From Candidatus Sulfopaludibacter sp. (GTDB taxonomy: Bacteria > Acidobacteriota > Terriglobia > Bryobacterales > Bryobacteraceae), in contig JARLGM010000004.1 of assembly GCA_031292755.1 (NCBI GenBank), positions 37,526 to 101,525 on the forward strand: a stretch of 64,000 nt of DNA, read 5' to 3'. The position numbers and the translations under genes are program-made. Every line of letters begins with the position of its first letter. Within the stretch, counting starts at the first letter, position 1. Shown here piece after piece: positions 1 to 8,700 of the stretch. The notes under the pieces are model-generated. The model saw nothing but the letters and a program-made list of their open reading frames with translations. It was not told where the DNA came from and did not search any database.

Positions 1-202
1 CCGCTCCCGCGGGGTGGGTCACCTGCGTGCCCACCGCCACAATGCGTTCGTTCTGTACCAGCACCTCGGCGGGAGCCAGGATTTTGCCGGTTTCGACATC
101 CAGCAGGCGCGCCGCGTGCAGCACGATGGCGCGCGTTTGACCGAACACGGCGGACCCCGAAAGCAGGGCCGCCAGCGCGGCAAGGCAGATTGTGCGTTTC
201 AC
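1..202 (-). CDS. Amidohydrolase family protein, N-terminal part (cut by window edge)
   Basis: Only the first 67 codons are in the window. The translation starts at a GTG, has a Lys-Arg n-region and a hydrophobic stretch ending in a plausible signal peptidase site (SGSAVFGQ), then the beta-strand pattern IVLHAARLLDVETGKI..VLVQNERIVAVG, which is the usual N-terminal lobe of imidazolonepropionase-like, secreted amidohydrolases. Metal-binding residues (HxH and later) lie outside the window, so substrate cannot be judged. The GTG overlaps the TGA of the DsbA-like gene (GTGA), so this is the last visible gene of the minus-strand operon that begins with the selenocysteine peroxiredoxin. A second, complete amidohydrolase of similar type lies at 62489-63805. 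Confidence 0.8.
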   Translation of the reverse strand, partial: MKRTICLAALAALLSGSAVFGQTRAIVLHAARLLDVETGKILAPAEVLVQNERIVAVGTQVTHPAGA

Positions 203-1092
203 TTTTTCTTAGCCGTCTTCTTCAGTTCCGCGTCGATCACGTTCTTCATCGGCTCCAGGTCCAGCGATCCGTTGTACCGCTGGCCATCGATGAAGATGGT
301 GGGAGTGCCTTCCACGCCCGCCTTGTCGCCATCCTGCTGGTCGCGTTCCACCGTCTTGCGCGTCGACATGGAATCCAGGTCCGCCGTGAATCGCTTCATG
401 TCCAGTCCGATACGGCCGGCCAGCGCCATCAGGGAAGGCCGGGCCAGGTTCGACCGGTTGGCGAACATGATGTCATGCATCTCCCAGAATTTGCCCTGCT
501 GATTGGCCGCAATCGCCGCCTGCGCGGCCAGCAGCGCCTGCCCGTGCGAATCCAGGGGATACTGCTTGAAGATCAGTTTCACCTGCGTGGGGTAAGCGTG
601 CATCACCGCGTCGAGTTGCTTGATCGCCTTGGCGCAGTAGGGGCACTGAAAATCGCTGAACTCCACCAGCGTGATTGCCGCATCGGCCGGACCCTTCACC
701 GGAGCGCCGGCCACCGGAATCGCCACCGCCGTATCCAGCAGCTTCGGGGGCGCCGGCGGATGGCCCCAACGAGAAGCGGAGGCCGCCGCCAGCGCGGCGT
801 TTTCGTCCTTGCCCTGGCGCAGCGCATTGATCACTTCGTTACTCCAGCCCTTGCTCCATCCGCAGCCCGGGTCCTTTACGCGGCACTCGGCCATCTTCAT
901 GTCGCATCCGCAATTGCAGTTATGATTGCGGATCAGGCGCAGCGCCGTGTTGACCTTCGCGGGGGACAGGCCGCTGAAATCGAGCCCAGGCAGTTGGGTC
1001 ATGGTCTGCCATTCCTGCGCGAGCAGCAACGCTCCGCCCGCCAGCAACAGGCCTGCGGCCGCCCAGCGACCCCTCATCGGGAAAACTTGCAT
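199..1092 (-). CDS. Secreted DsbA-like thioredoxin-fold protein with Cys-rich N-terminal segment
   Basis: 297 aa. A membrane/signal segment (RGRWAAAGLLLAGGALLL) is followed by a short cysteine-rich stretch containing NCNCGC, an AEC and a DPGC, and then a DsbA/DSBA-oxidoreductase-like thioredoxin domain with the active site FSDFQCPYCAK (CxxC with Pro-Tyr in the middle) and the cis-Pro loop GVEGTPTIFIDG. Likely role: periplasmic thiol-disulfide exchange. I start at the ATG at 1092 because ATAGGATC lies just before it; an ATG at 1077 and one at 1134 (which would overlap the upstream gene) are alternatives. The gene begins 17 nt after the metallo-hydrolase stop and ends in a GTGA overlap with the amidohydrolase. 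The Cys-rich segment is not part of classical DsbA; it may bind metal or act as a redox partner. Confidence 0.85.
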   Translation of the reverse strand: MQVFPMRGRWAAAGLLLAGGALLLAQEWQTMTQLPGLDFSGLSPAKVNTALRLIRNHNCNCGCDMKMAECRVKDPGCGWSKGWSNEVINALRQGKDENAALAAASASRWGHPPAPPKLLDTAVAIPVAGAPVKGPADAAITLVEFSDFQCPYCAKAIKQLDAVMHAYPTQVKLIFKQYPLDSHGQALLAAQAAIAANQQGKFWEMHDIMFANRSNLARPSLMALAGRIGLDMKRFTADLDSMSTRKTVERDQQDGDKAGVEGTPTIFIDGQRYNGSLDLEPMKNVIDAELKKTAKKK

Positions 1093-1109
1093 GATCCTAT
1101 TGTAAAAGG

Positions 1110-2039
1110 TCATCGCCTGGGTTGCTGCGGCCATACGGTAAAATCGCGCAGGGCCATCCGCGCGGGCTTGTCCTTCATGCCGGCCAGCGCGCCGGCCAGT
1201 TCCAGCAACTGGCCGCGGGAAAGTTCCAGCACGTGCTCCTCCGGCTGAAATTTCGTGCCCACCGGATAATCCTTGTACGGCGTGGACGATTCCTCGATGT
1301 GGGTTCCCAGCACATGCGCCACAATCTTCCCGCGGGTGAACTCCACCAGGCGAGAGGTGCTGCGCACGAATTCCGGAAAGTCGCGGACATACAGCCGGCC
1401 AGGATACAGGCTGTCGCCGGTGAGCAGGATACCGGTCTGCCGGTCATAAAGCGCGATGCTCAGGGTATCGTGGCCGGGAATCGGGATCACGTCGAGCACG
1501 CGCTCGCCCAGGTCGATCTGCCCTATGCTCTCGGGCCACTTGGCGATTCCGAAGAATTCGCGGGTACCGTCCACGGTCAGCGGCACCATAGTCACATGAG
1601 GCAGCTCGCGGAAGCCCGCGTCGCCCGCCACATGGTCGCCGTGCGAATGGGAATGCGCCACGATCAACGGAATCCCGGGCCGCCCTTTCGCCGCCGCCCA
1701 TTTGGCCACGGTCTCAGTCACCACGCGCGCCGCATCGCTCTTGCCCGCGCCGGTATCTTCCAGCAGCGCTTTGTCCTTGCCGAATATCAGGTACAGGAAG
1801 GGCTTCTCGTAGTTGGTGCAGCCCGATTCGCGGAGGATATAGAAATCTTCGTTGTACGGTTGCACCTGCCAGTCCGGGACGGCACTGCAATCCGGTCCGC
1901 CGGTAATCCACTTCGCCGCGAGGGTGCCGGGACGAACGCCCGCGCCATCGGGTTGCGGGGCCTGCGCCAGGGCGGCGCAACTCACCACGGAGCAGCGAAG
2001 AACACGGAGGAAGACACGGAGAAGACCCCCTCCACTCAC
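1110..2039 (-). CDS. MBL-fold metallo-hydrolase, secreted
   Basis: 309 aa. The metallo-beta-lactamase signature HSHSHGDHVAG supplies the first metal ligands, PGHDTLSIALYD and GDSLYPG give later ligands, and HVLGTHIEES a further histidine, so both metal sites look intact. Secreted hydrolase of unknown substrate. Start: the GTG at 2039 overlaps the TGA of the preceding NTF2-like gene (GTGA), the same coupling used elsewhere in this operon, and yields a signal peptide LLRVFLRVLRCSVVSCAALAQA. A GTG pair at 1988/1985 is the only obvious alternative and would leave a poor signal peptide. The DNA coding that signal peptide resembles a dispersed repeat (see 1982-2032). Confidence 0.85.
   Translation of the reverse strand: MSGGGLLRVFLRVLRCSVVSCAALAQAPQPDGAGVRPGTLAAKWITGGPDCSAVPDWQVQPYNEDFYILRESGCTNYEKPFLYLIFGKDKALLEDTGAGKSDAARVVTETVAKWAAAKGRPGIPLIVAHSHSHGDHVAGDAGFRELPHVTMVPLTVDGTREFFGIAKWPESIGQIDLGERVLDVIPIPGHDTLSIALYDRQTGILLTGDSLYPGRLYVRDFPEFVRSTSRLVEFTRGKIVAHVLGTHIEESSTPYKDYPVGTKFQPEEHVLELSRGQLLELAGALAGMKDKPARMALRDFTVWPQQPRR
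1982..2032 (-). repeat. Dispersed-repeat-like CTCCGTGT/CTCCGTGGTG element inside a coding region
   Basis: On the minus strand the segment reads as iterations of CTCCGTGTCTTC / CTCCGTGTTCTTCG / CTCCGTGGTGAG. From memory, runs of this kind (CTCCGTGT..CTCCGTGGTG) recur as short dispersed repeats in Acidobacteria and several other phyla. Here it lies at the start of the metallo-hydrolase gene and encodes most of its signal peptide. Assignment as a repeat family is recognition rather than computation. Confidence 0.45.
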
Positions 2040-2494
2040 TTCGGTGGACCCAGGGGACCGGGCTTGCAGCCTTCGGTCTCTGAGGTGTAACTGATGGCCG
2101 TGGCCTTCCAGCCTTCCTCGGTTTTCAGCATCAGGAACGAATCCACTCCGCAGTGATTGAAAGTGCCGTTGGCGTGAAAATCGTACTCGGCCCAGACCAT
2201 GGCGATGTTGCCGCGCATCAGCACCTGGGGATTCCAGATGCGCTCCAGGAGCTGCGATTTGTTGGCCGCAATCGAGGCCGCGAAATCGTCGCGCGAGACC
2301 GTTGCCGCCGGCCGGCCGGTGCGCGCCCCGATCAGTTTCGCGTCCGGCGTCATGGCGCCCTTGATCATGGCCGCATCGTGCGCGGCCATGCCGCTGAAAA
2401 CCTGCTGCACCGCCGCCAGAACAGCTCTTTCCTCCTCGCTGCCGGCGGCGGCCAGCGTGCAACATGCAAACAAAAGCAACGTCAGAACGCGCAT
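2036..2494 (-). CDS. Secreted NTF2/SnoaL-like (DUF4440-type) protein
   Basis: 152 aa with an N-terminal signal peptide ([18 protein letters not shown]). The mature part has the alternating helix/strand pattern of small cone-shaped NTF2-like domains: an N-terminal helix with AVLAAVQQVFSGMAAHD, a central segment with MVWAEYDFHANG, and a C-terminal strand GWKATAISYTSE. This fold covers ketosteroid isomerases, SnoaL cyclases and many proteins without known activity; no catalytic assignment is possible. Its ATG shares one base with the TGA of the peroxiredoxin (TGATG), and its TGA overlaps the GTG of the metallo-hydrolase, so translation is probably coupled through the operon. Confidence 0.8.
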   Translation of the reverse strand: MRVLTLLLFACCTLAAAGSEEERAVLAAVQQVFSGMAAHDAAMIKGAMTPDAKLIGARTGRPAATVSRDDFAASIAANKSQLLERIWNPQVLMRGNIAMVWAEYDFHANGTFNHCGVDSFLMLKTEEGWKATAISYTSETEGCKPGPLGPPK

Positions 2495-3039
2495 CAGTTC
2501 TTCTTATGACTTAACCGGCTGCAGGCTTCGTCCGCCTTGGTGGGGTCGACCGCATCGTTGCCTTCCTGGATCATGGCGATCTTCCCCTGCATGTCGACCA
2601 CAAACGTGGTGCGGTTAGCGATACCCATGGCGGGATTCAGCACCCCGTACAATTCGGAAACCTTGCGGTCGTGATCGCTCAACATGGGAAACTCCGCTCC
2701 CAACTCCTTGGACCAATGCGAGAGCGTCGCTATAAAATCCGTGCTGATCGCCAGCACCTGCGAATCGTTAGCTGTAAATTTTCCGATACCAGCCTGGTAT
2801 CCCGAGAGTTCCTTGGTTCAACCACCGGTAAAGGCGGCCGGGAAAAACGCCACGATCACGTTTTTCCTGCCGCGGAAATCCGACAGCTTGATATCTTTGC
2901 CGCTGGTGTTCATGCGAGCGGAAATGGTGAAATCGGGCGCCATGTCGCCTTCTTTCAACGTCAATTTGGATGGCGCGGGAGCCTGCGCAAATGCCGGCGC
3001 AAGGCTGCACGCCAGCGCCACCAGTCCAAGTGTCTTCAT
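2494..3039 (-). CDS. Selenocysteine-containing peroxiredoxin (AhpC/TSA family), in-frame UGA = Sec74
   Basis: 181 aa when the UGA at 2820-2818 is read as selenocysteine. Features in order: signal peptide ([18 protein letters not shown]), AhpC/TSA strand [29 protein letters not shown], then the peroxidatic motif PAAFTGG-U-TKE. That is PxxxTxxC with Sec in place of the catalytic Cys. Downstream, in the same frame, come [43 protein letters not shown] (with the conserved Arg) and a C-terminal Cys173 that could act as resolving thiol. Expected role: reduction of peroxides in the periplasm. The ATG at 3039 is preceded by GGAGGG at 9 nt. A SECIS-like hairpin follows the UGA. A nonsense mutation of TGC is the alternative, but the remainder of the frame is well preserved. 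First gene of the operon running to position 1; no selenium genes lie in the window. Confidence 0.88.
2785..2801 (-). promoter_or_regulatory. Bacterial SECIS-like hairpin for selenocysteine insertion
   Basis: On the mRNA, 16 nt after the UGA, GAUACC-AGGCU-GGUAUC forms a perfect 6-bp stem with a 5-nt loop. The loop contains GG about 24-25 nt from the UGA. Bacterial SECIS elements sit immediately downstream of the UGA inside the coding region and typically show G in the apical loop at this distance, where SelB binds. The hairpin codes for part of YQAGI in the peroxiredoxin. Confidence 0.8.
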
Positions 3040-3065
3040 CGTTAGATTCCCTCCAACATGGCCGG

Positions 3066-3095
3066 AGAGTACCACGCCCGCGTCAGCATGTGCAA
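3066..3095 (-). promoter_or_regulatory. Candidate promoter of the peroxiredoxin operon
   Basis: Reading the minus strand, TTGCAC (3095-3090) and TACTCT (3071-3066) are 18 nt apart, upstream of the peroxiredoxin start at 3039. Match to sigma-70 boxes is partial. On the plus strand TATATT at 3102-3107 may be the -10 of the divergent aldolase operon, without a clear -35. Confidence 0.3.
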
Positions 3096-3136
3096 GCGCG
3101 CTATATTCAAATTTCACACGAAAGGAGCAGTTTCTC

Positions 3137-3928
3137 ATGTACATCAACCAAACCCGCGAGCGTCTGGCCCGGGGTGAGACGGTTTTCGGGTGCGGACTCC
3201 AGGTCTACCGTTCCGCGGAAATTCCGCGCGCCTTCGCCGCCGCCGGCTTCGACTATGTCTTCATCGATATGGAGCATGGAGCCTACGACCTGGAAACGGT
3301 GCAGGACATGATCGCCGCCTGCAACATGGCCGGCATCACCCCCATCGTGCGCGTGGGCGAGCTGCTGTACTCGCTGGTGGCGCGACTGCTGGATGCCGGC
3401 GCGCAGGGCATCATTCTGCCGCGCGTGGAAGACCCCAAGCTGCTGGCGGAGGCCATGAGCTGGATGCGCTTCCCGCCCGTGGGCAAGCGCGGCTACGGCG
3501 TCAACCCCACCATGGTCAGCTACGAAGGCCACACTTTCGCCGAGATCATCGAACACCAGAATCGCAATACCGTTTCGGTAGTGCAGTTCGAAACCCGTGT
3601 CGCCATGGAGCGCGCCGACGAACTGCTCTCCGTGCCCGGCGTGGATATCGCCATGGTCGGACCCGCCGACCTTTCCATCTCGCTCGGCGTGCCCGGCGAT
3701 TTCGAAAACCCGCTCATGATTTCCACCATCGGCGCGCTCATCGAAAAGTGCAACCGCCACGGTGTGGTGCCCGGCATCCAGACCCGCAGCGTCGCCATGG
3801 CCAAAGCCTGGGCGGAACGCGGCATGCGCTTCGTGGGCGCCGGCGCCGAGCACGGACTGCTGCTGGAAAAGGCCAAGGAAGCCGTCTCCCAGCTCAACCA
3901 GGTCCGCATCGCCGCCACTACGCGTTAG
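3137..3928 (+). CDS. HpcH/HpaI-family aldolase (2-keto-3-deoxy sugar acid or hydroxy-keto-acid aldolase type)
   Basis: 263 aa, cytoplasmic TIM barrel of the class II, metal-dependent HpcH/HpaI family, which cleaves 4-hydroxy-2-keto acids to pyruvate plus an aldehyde. Landmarks: [15 protein letters not shown] near residue 40, [41 protein letters not shown] (metal ligand Glu), [17 protein letters not shown] (metal ligand Asp) and [12 protein letters not shown]. Start at ATG 3137 behind AAAGGAG. The next gene starts 11 nt after the stop and is a sugar isomerase-like TIM barrel, suggesting a small sugar-acid or sugar catabolic operon. The exact substrate (for example 2-keto-3-deoxy-L-rhamnonate) cannot be read from the sequence. 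Confidence 0.88.
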   Translation: MYINQTRERLARGETVFGCGLQVYRSAEIPRAFAAAGFDYVFIDMEHGAYDLETVQDMIAACNMAGITPIVRVGELLYSLVARLLDAGAQGIILPRVEDPKLLAEAMSWMRFPPVGKRGYGVNPTMVSYEGHTFAEIIEHQNRNTVSVVQFETRVAMERADELLSVPGVDIAMVGPADLSISLGVPGDFENPLMISTIGALIEKCNRHGVVPGIQTRSVAMAKAWAERGMRFVGAGAEHGLLLEKAKEAVSQLNQVRIAATTR

Positions 3929-3939
3929 GAGAGCAAGCC

Positions 3940-4950
3940 ATGCCGGCATTCCCCCTGGGCCTGAACACCTACTGCCTGCGCGCCATGCGCTGGCCCGACC
4001 GCAAACTTCTGGAATACACCGCCGGCCTGAAGCTGGACGGCGTATTCCTGCAGGATTCGGTGGACCCCGGCACCAACGATCCGGCCCACTGGAAAGAGGT
4101 GAAGGAGCAGGCGGCCACGCTGGGCCTGCATCTGGAAACCGGCAACGGGGCCTCGCTGCCGCGCACGCCGGATCGCTTCGACGCCTCCGTCAAGATCCTC
4201 ACCGACGCCATCCGGCGCAGCGCCGCCATGGGCTCGAAACTGGTCCGCACGCTGATCGCCAGCGATCGCGCGGCGCTTCCTCCGGGTCCCGTGGAGCAGC
4301 ACATCGAGACCATGATCAAGCTGTTCCGCGCGGTGCGTTCGCAAGCCATGGACGCGGGCGTGAGTTTCGCCCTGGAAAATCACAAGGACCTGTTGTGCTG
4401 GCAGACGCGGCAGGTGATCGAAGGCGCCGGCACGGAGTTCGTGGGATCGTACCTGGATACCGGCAACCCGGTATTCGTCATGGAAGATCCCATGGAGACG
4501 GTGGAGACGCTCGGGCCCGTGGCGGTGACCTTCCACCTGCGCGATTCGGTGGTGTACGAAACGCGCAACGGCATCGCCGTGCAGTGGGTGCCGCTGGGAG
4601 ACGGCGTGGTGGATTTTAAGCGCATCGTCGCGCGCGCCAAGGAGATCCTGCCGCCGGTGTATGTGTACATCAAGCCCATCACCGGCCGCCCGCCCGAGAT
4701 CCTGCCCACCCTGGAGGCGGATTTTTGGAAGAAGTGGCCCGACAAGCGCGCCGAATCGTTCGCGCGTTTCCTGGCGCTGGCCAAGAGCGGCCACCCTTAC
4801 GAGCGCGAGATGGTGATTGAAGATGTGCCCGGCCGCTCGAACCTGCCGGAATTCGCGCAGGCCCTTCAGTTCCAGCAGCGCGACCACATGGAGCGCAGCG
4901 TGGAGTACGGCAAAAAGACGCTCGATCTGGGCGTGAAATGGCGGTCGTAG
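3940..4950 (+). CDS. Sugar phosphate isomerase/epimerase-like TIM-barrel protein
   Basis: 336 aa, AP-endonuclease-2/xylose-isomerase-like TIM barrel. Visible pattern: LGLNTYCLRAMRW at the N terminus, LKLDGVFLQDSV, GLHLETGNGA, AAMGSKLVRTLIAS, AGVSFALENHKDLLCWQ (metal-binding Glu of the family), SYLDTGNPVFVMEDP (Asp) and VTFHLRDSV (His). The tail from about residue 265 (TLEADFWKKWPDKRA..) extends beyond the minimal domain. Ribosome site AGGAGAGC precedes ATG 3940. It is co-directional with, and 11 nt behind, the HpcH/HpaI aldolase, so the two probably act on one sugar-derived substrate. Substrate unknown. Confidence 0.8.
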   Translation: MPAFPLGLNTYCLRAMRWPDRKLLEYTAGLKLDGVFLQDSVDPGTNDPAHWKEVKEQAATLGLHLETGNGASLPRTPDRFDASVKILTDAIRRSAAMGSKLVRTLIASDRAALPPGPVEQHIETMIKLFRAVRSQAMDAGVSFALENHKDLLCWQTRQVIEGAGTEFVGSYLDTGNPVFVMEDPMETVETLGPVAVTFHLRDSVVYETRNGIAVQWVPLGDGVVDFKRIVARAKEILPPVYVYIKPITGRPPEILPTLEADFWKKWPDKRAESFARFLALAKSGHPYEREMVIEDVPGRSNLPEFAQALQFQQRDHMERSVEYGKKTLDLGVKWRS

Positions 4951-4959
4951 AAGGTCGCC

Positions 4960-5271
4960 CTACCGCTCGAATTGCCGCTCCCGCAGTTCCAGCGCGCAAC
5001 GGTGTTCATCCAGGTGCGAGTAGATCTGCTTGCGGATATCGGCGCAGTATTTTCGCGCATTTTCGCACTGCTCCCACGCCCGGTTGAAAGCGTCTATTTC
5101 GTAAGACAGGGCAATATCTCCCAGCCGTGCTACCAGGTATGAGAAATCGCCGGTGGCGGAGGAGTAAAGATCCAGCAGGCGAGCCCGCTCCGCGCAAGAA
5201 AATTGCCGTACTCGCAAACCGGGGTTCGCCTGCCTTTTCGGCGAATCGGAGTAGCTATCGCGCGCCATCAT
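4960..5271 (-). CDS. Small hypothetical protein
   Basis: 103 aa, not recognised. The translation is soluble, charged and probably helical (CAERARLLDLYSSATGDFSYLVARLG then DAFNRAWEQCENARKYCADIRKQIYSHL), with five cysteines and no signal peptide. The amphipathic second half resembles small acidobacterial proteins found near regulatory genes. It converges with the isomerase gene (stop codons 10 nt apart). The start is uncertain: two ATG codons in tandem at 5271/5268 without a strong ribosome site. Confidence 0.5.
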   Translation of the reverse strand: MMARDSYSDSPKRQANPGLRVRQFSCAERARLLDLYSSATGDFSYLVARLGDIALSYEIDAFNRAWEQCENARKYCADIRKQIYSHLDEHRCALELRERQFER

Positions 5272-5473
5272 ACGGACGCCCCCTCACGGATTGCGGATCA
5301 GGCCAATAATCCGGTCCCGCAGTTCCTCAATGCTACCTCCGCCGGCCAGCGAACACAACCGCGCCGGAAGTCGTTTCCGGGCCGATTGTGCTTTTTCGCG
5401 GGATGGGGCTTTAACTGCCTGTCTAGGACATTTGACTGATGCGGAATCCGATATTCAAGGCCAGACTTGTTGC

Positions 5474-5689
5474 ATGGACTATAGCCGGTCTGCCATGCAG
5501 GTTGCGCTGCGAGTGGTGAAGGCAATCACCGAAGACAGGGCTCCCAGTCCCGTGGATTTGCGGGAACTCCGGCGGCTGCTGCCTTCCGTGCCCGATCTTC
5601 CTGCCGCGGAACTCGCTTGCGGCGTAATTCACCGGGTAGTCGAACTGCGCGCTGCCGAAGCCCGCAAGTGCCTGGGTGAAGGCGCGTAG
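5474..5689 (+). CDS. Small hypothetical protein
   Basis: 71 aa, not recognised. The amino-acid pattern (MQVALRVVKAITEDRAPSPVDLRELRRLLPSV followed by LPAAELACGVIHRVVELR) suggests two or three amphipathic helices and looks protein-like. The ATG at 5474 is chosen because upstream in-frame codons give low-complexity, Arg/Ser-rich sequence. It lies 49 nt before the large CheB/CheR gene on the same strand and might be co-transcribed. The stretch 5272-5473 shows no other gene. Confidence 0.45.
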   Translation: MDYSRSAMQVALRVVKAITEDRAPSPVDLRELRRLLPSVPDLPAAELACGVIHRVVELRAAEARKCLGEGA

Positions 5690-5738
5690 TTTTCCGGTTT
5701 GCAACCGCTGTTCCGTTAGCGCGATACTCGGCTAGGCA

Positions 5739-8700
5739 ATGAAAAAAACGAAACCCGCCGCCACGCCGAAACGGCCGGTGCCGGTACGTGCCTCTCCGGG
5801 GCCAACGCCGGCCGGCGCAGTTCCCCAAGACAACAACGAATGCTGTCCGATTGTCGGCTTCGGGGCCTCTGCCGGCGGCTTGGACGCATTCACTTCGCTT
5901 CTCCAGGAGATGCCTGCCGACCCCGGGCTGGCGCTGGTTTTAGTGCAGCATCTCGATCCGCAGCACTCCAGCATCCTGACCGAGCTGCTGGCCCGCGCCA
6001 CGCCGATGCGTGTGACCCAGGTGGTGCACGAAACCAAGGTCAAGCCGAATCATGTGTACGTGATCCCACCCAATAAGGACCTGCTCATTTCCGGCTGCGC
6101 CCTGCGCCTGGAACCGCGTTCCGCGGCCGTGCCGCACATGCCCATCGACCGCTTTTTCCGCTCGCTCGCCGCCGATCAGGCGGAAAAAGCCATTGCCGTA
6201 GTCCTGTCCGGCACGGCGTCGGACGGAAGCCAGGGTGTGAAAGCCATCAAAGCCGGAGGCGGGATCACTTTTGCCCAGGAACCGTCAAGCGCCCAGTACG
6301 ACGGAATGCCCAGAAGCGCCATCGCCACCGGCTGCATCGATTCGGTGCTTCCCGTGCCGGAGATTGCCCGCGAATTGCTGCGGCTGCGCCAGCATCCCTA
6401 CCTGCGCGAAGAGCCGAAACCGCAGGACGAGGCGGAAACGGAGAGTGATAGCCGGCACCAGCGTGAGATCTTCAACGTGCTGCGCAACGCCACCGGCGTG
6501 GATTTCAGCCTCTATAAACCCGGCACCATCCAGCGGCGTACCCAGCGGCGAATGGCGCTGCTCAAAATGGAGAACCTGGGCCAGTACGCCGATTTCATCC
6601 GCCAGCATCCGGACGAGCTTTCCGCGCTTTTCCAGGACATTCTGATCAACGTCACCTCTTTCTTTCGCGAGACCGCCACGTTTGACGCGATCCGGACGCA
6701 AGTGCTTCCAGTAATTTTCAAGGATCGCGGCACCACCGACCCGCTGCGCATCTGGGTGCCGGGCTGCGCCACCGGTGAGGAAGCGTACTCCATTGCGATC
6801 TGCGTGTGCGAGTACCTGAAAGAGGCGGGCTCCATCGTACCGATTCAGGTTTTCGGCACGGACCTGAGCGAATGGGCGCTCGAAAAAGCCCGGGCCGGCA
6901 TTTATCCCGAAACGATCGCGGCGGACGTTTCGCCGCAGCGCCTGCGCCGCTTTTTTGTGCGCGCGAACAGCAGCTATCAGATCGCGCGCACCATCCGGGA
7001 TACCTGCATCTTCGCGCGGCAGAATCTCACCAAGGATCCGCCCTTTTCCAAGTGCGATCTGATTCTCTGCAGAAATGTGCTGATCTACCTGGGACATCCC
7101 CTGCAAAGCACCGCCATGCGGCTGTTCCACTATGCCCTGCAGCCGCACGGCTACCTCATCCTGGGACTCTCGGAAAGCATCGGCAACGCCACCAACCTGT
7201 TTGAGCCCACCGATAAGAAGCTCAAGATTTACTCCAGGAGACCAGCCAATCCGCAACTGGGCGGCGACCTGGGACCTTACCAGGATTCGCGCCACCACGA
7301 ACCCCGCCGAGAGCCGCCCCCGGCCCATGTCCTGCTGAACACCCATCACAAGGTGGACCAGATGCTTTTGGCGCGCTATTCGCCCGCCGCCCTGGTGGTG
7401 GATCCGGCGCTGCGCATCGTCGAATTCCGGGGCCACACCGCTCCGTATGTCGAGCATGCCGCCGGGGAGGCCACGCTCGATCTCACCAGAATGGCGCCCG
7501 GCGGCCTGGCCGTTGAGGTGCAAAGGCTGGTCCGCAAGGCCCATGGCAAAAACAGCCAGGTCAAGGGCGCCGTCTCGGTCGCGATGGGAGAACACATCCG
7601 CGCCCTGGACGTGACCGTGATTCCCATTCAGACCGAACATGCCGCCTCTGAGCAGTTCCTGGTCATCATCGAAGAACAGGTGCGGAGCGCGCCTGTTGAG
7701 AAGAAGAAGGGCGCCATCAAACTGCCCGCCAGCAGCGCCGCCTGGGCGCAACGCGTGAAGGAAATGGAGCAGGAACTGGCGGCCACGCGCGAATACCTCC
7801 AGACCGTCATCGAAGAGCAGGAAGCCGCCACCGAAGAGCTGAAGTCCGCTCATGAAGAGGTTCAATCCGGCAATGAAGAGCTACAGAGCACCAACGAGGA
7901 ATTGCTGACCGCCAAGGAAGAGCTTCAGTCCACCAACGAAGAACTCACCACGGTCAACGAGGAGATGCAGGGCCGCAACACGGAACTTCAGCAGATCAAC
8001 AACGACCTGCTCAATCTCCTCAGCAGCGTCAATATTCCCATCCTTATGTTGGGCGGCGATCTGCGGATCCGGCGATTCACCCCGCAGGCCGAGAAGCTGT
8101 TCAACCTTCTGGCCACCGATGTGGGCCGGCCAGTGAGCGATCTGCGGCTGAAGATCAATGTGCCGGATGTAGTTGCGCTCAGCCAGGAAGTGCTCGACGA
8201 CCTCAGGCCGCGCGAGCGGGAGGTGCAGGACACCGATGGCCGGTCGTACTCCATGTGGGTCCGGCCATACCGGACGACGGAGAACCGCATTGAAGGCGTG
8301 TTGCTGGCACTTCTCGATATCACCGAGCGGAAGCAGACGGCCGAGGCCCGCTACCGGCGGCTTTTCGAGGCGGCCGCCGACGGCATTCTGATTGCCGATG
8401 CTTCCAGTGGCGAGATCCTGGACGTGAATCCCTTCCTGCTGCGGCTGGCGGGCTACACGCGGAGCCGGATCATCGGCGCCAAGCTGTGGGAGAGTCCGCT
8501 GTTCCAGGGAACCGGAATCGACGAAAAGGCGATCCGCCAACTGGGGGAAACCGAGTCGCTACGCAAAACCGTTCCTCTCCTAGCCGAATCCGGCCAGACG
8601 ATTGAAACCGAGATCCTATGCAATCTCTATTCCGAGGGCGAACGGAAAGTCATTCAATTCGGTATTCGCGACATCAGTGCCCGCAAGCGCATGGAAGCGC

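Noticed and set aside
2818..2820. Reading the peroxiredoxin as a nonsense pseudogene
   Set aside because: The stop is exactly at the catalytic position, the rest of the frame is intact to a coupled stop, and a SECIS-like hairpin follows at the expected distance.
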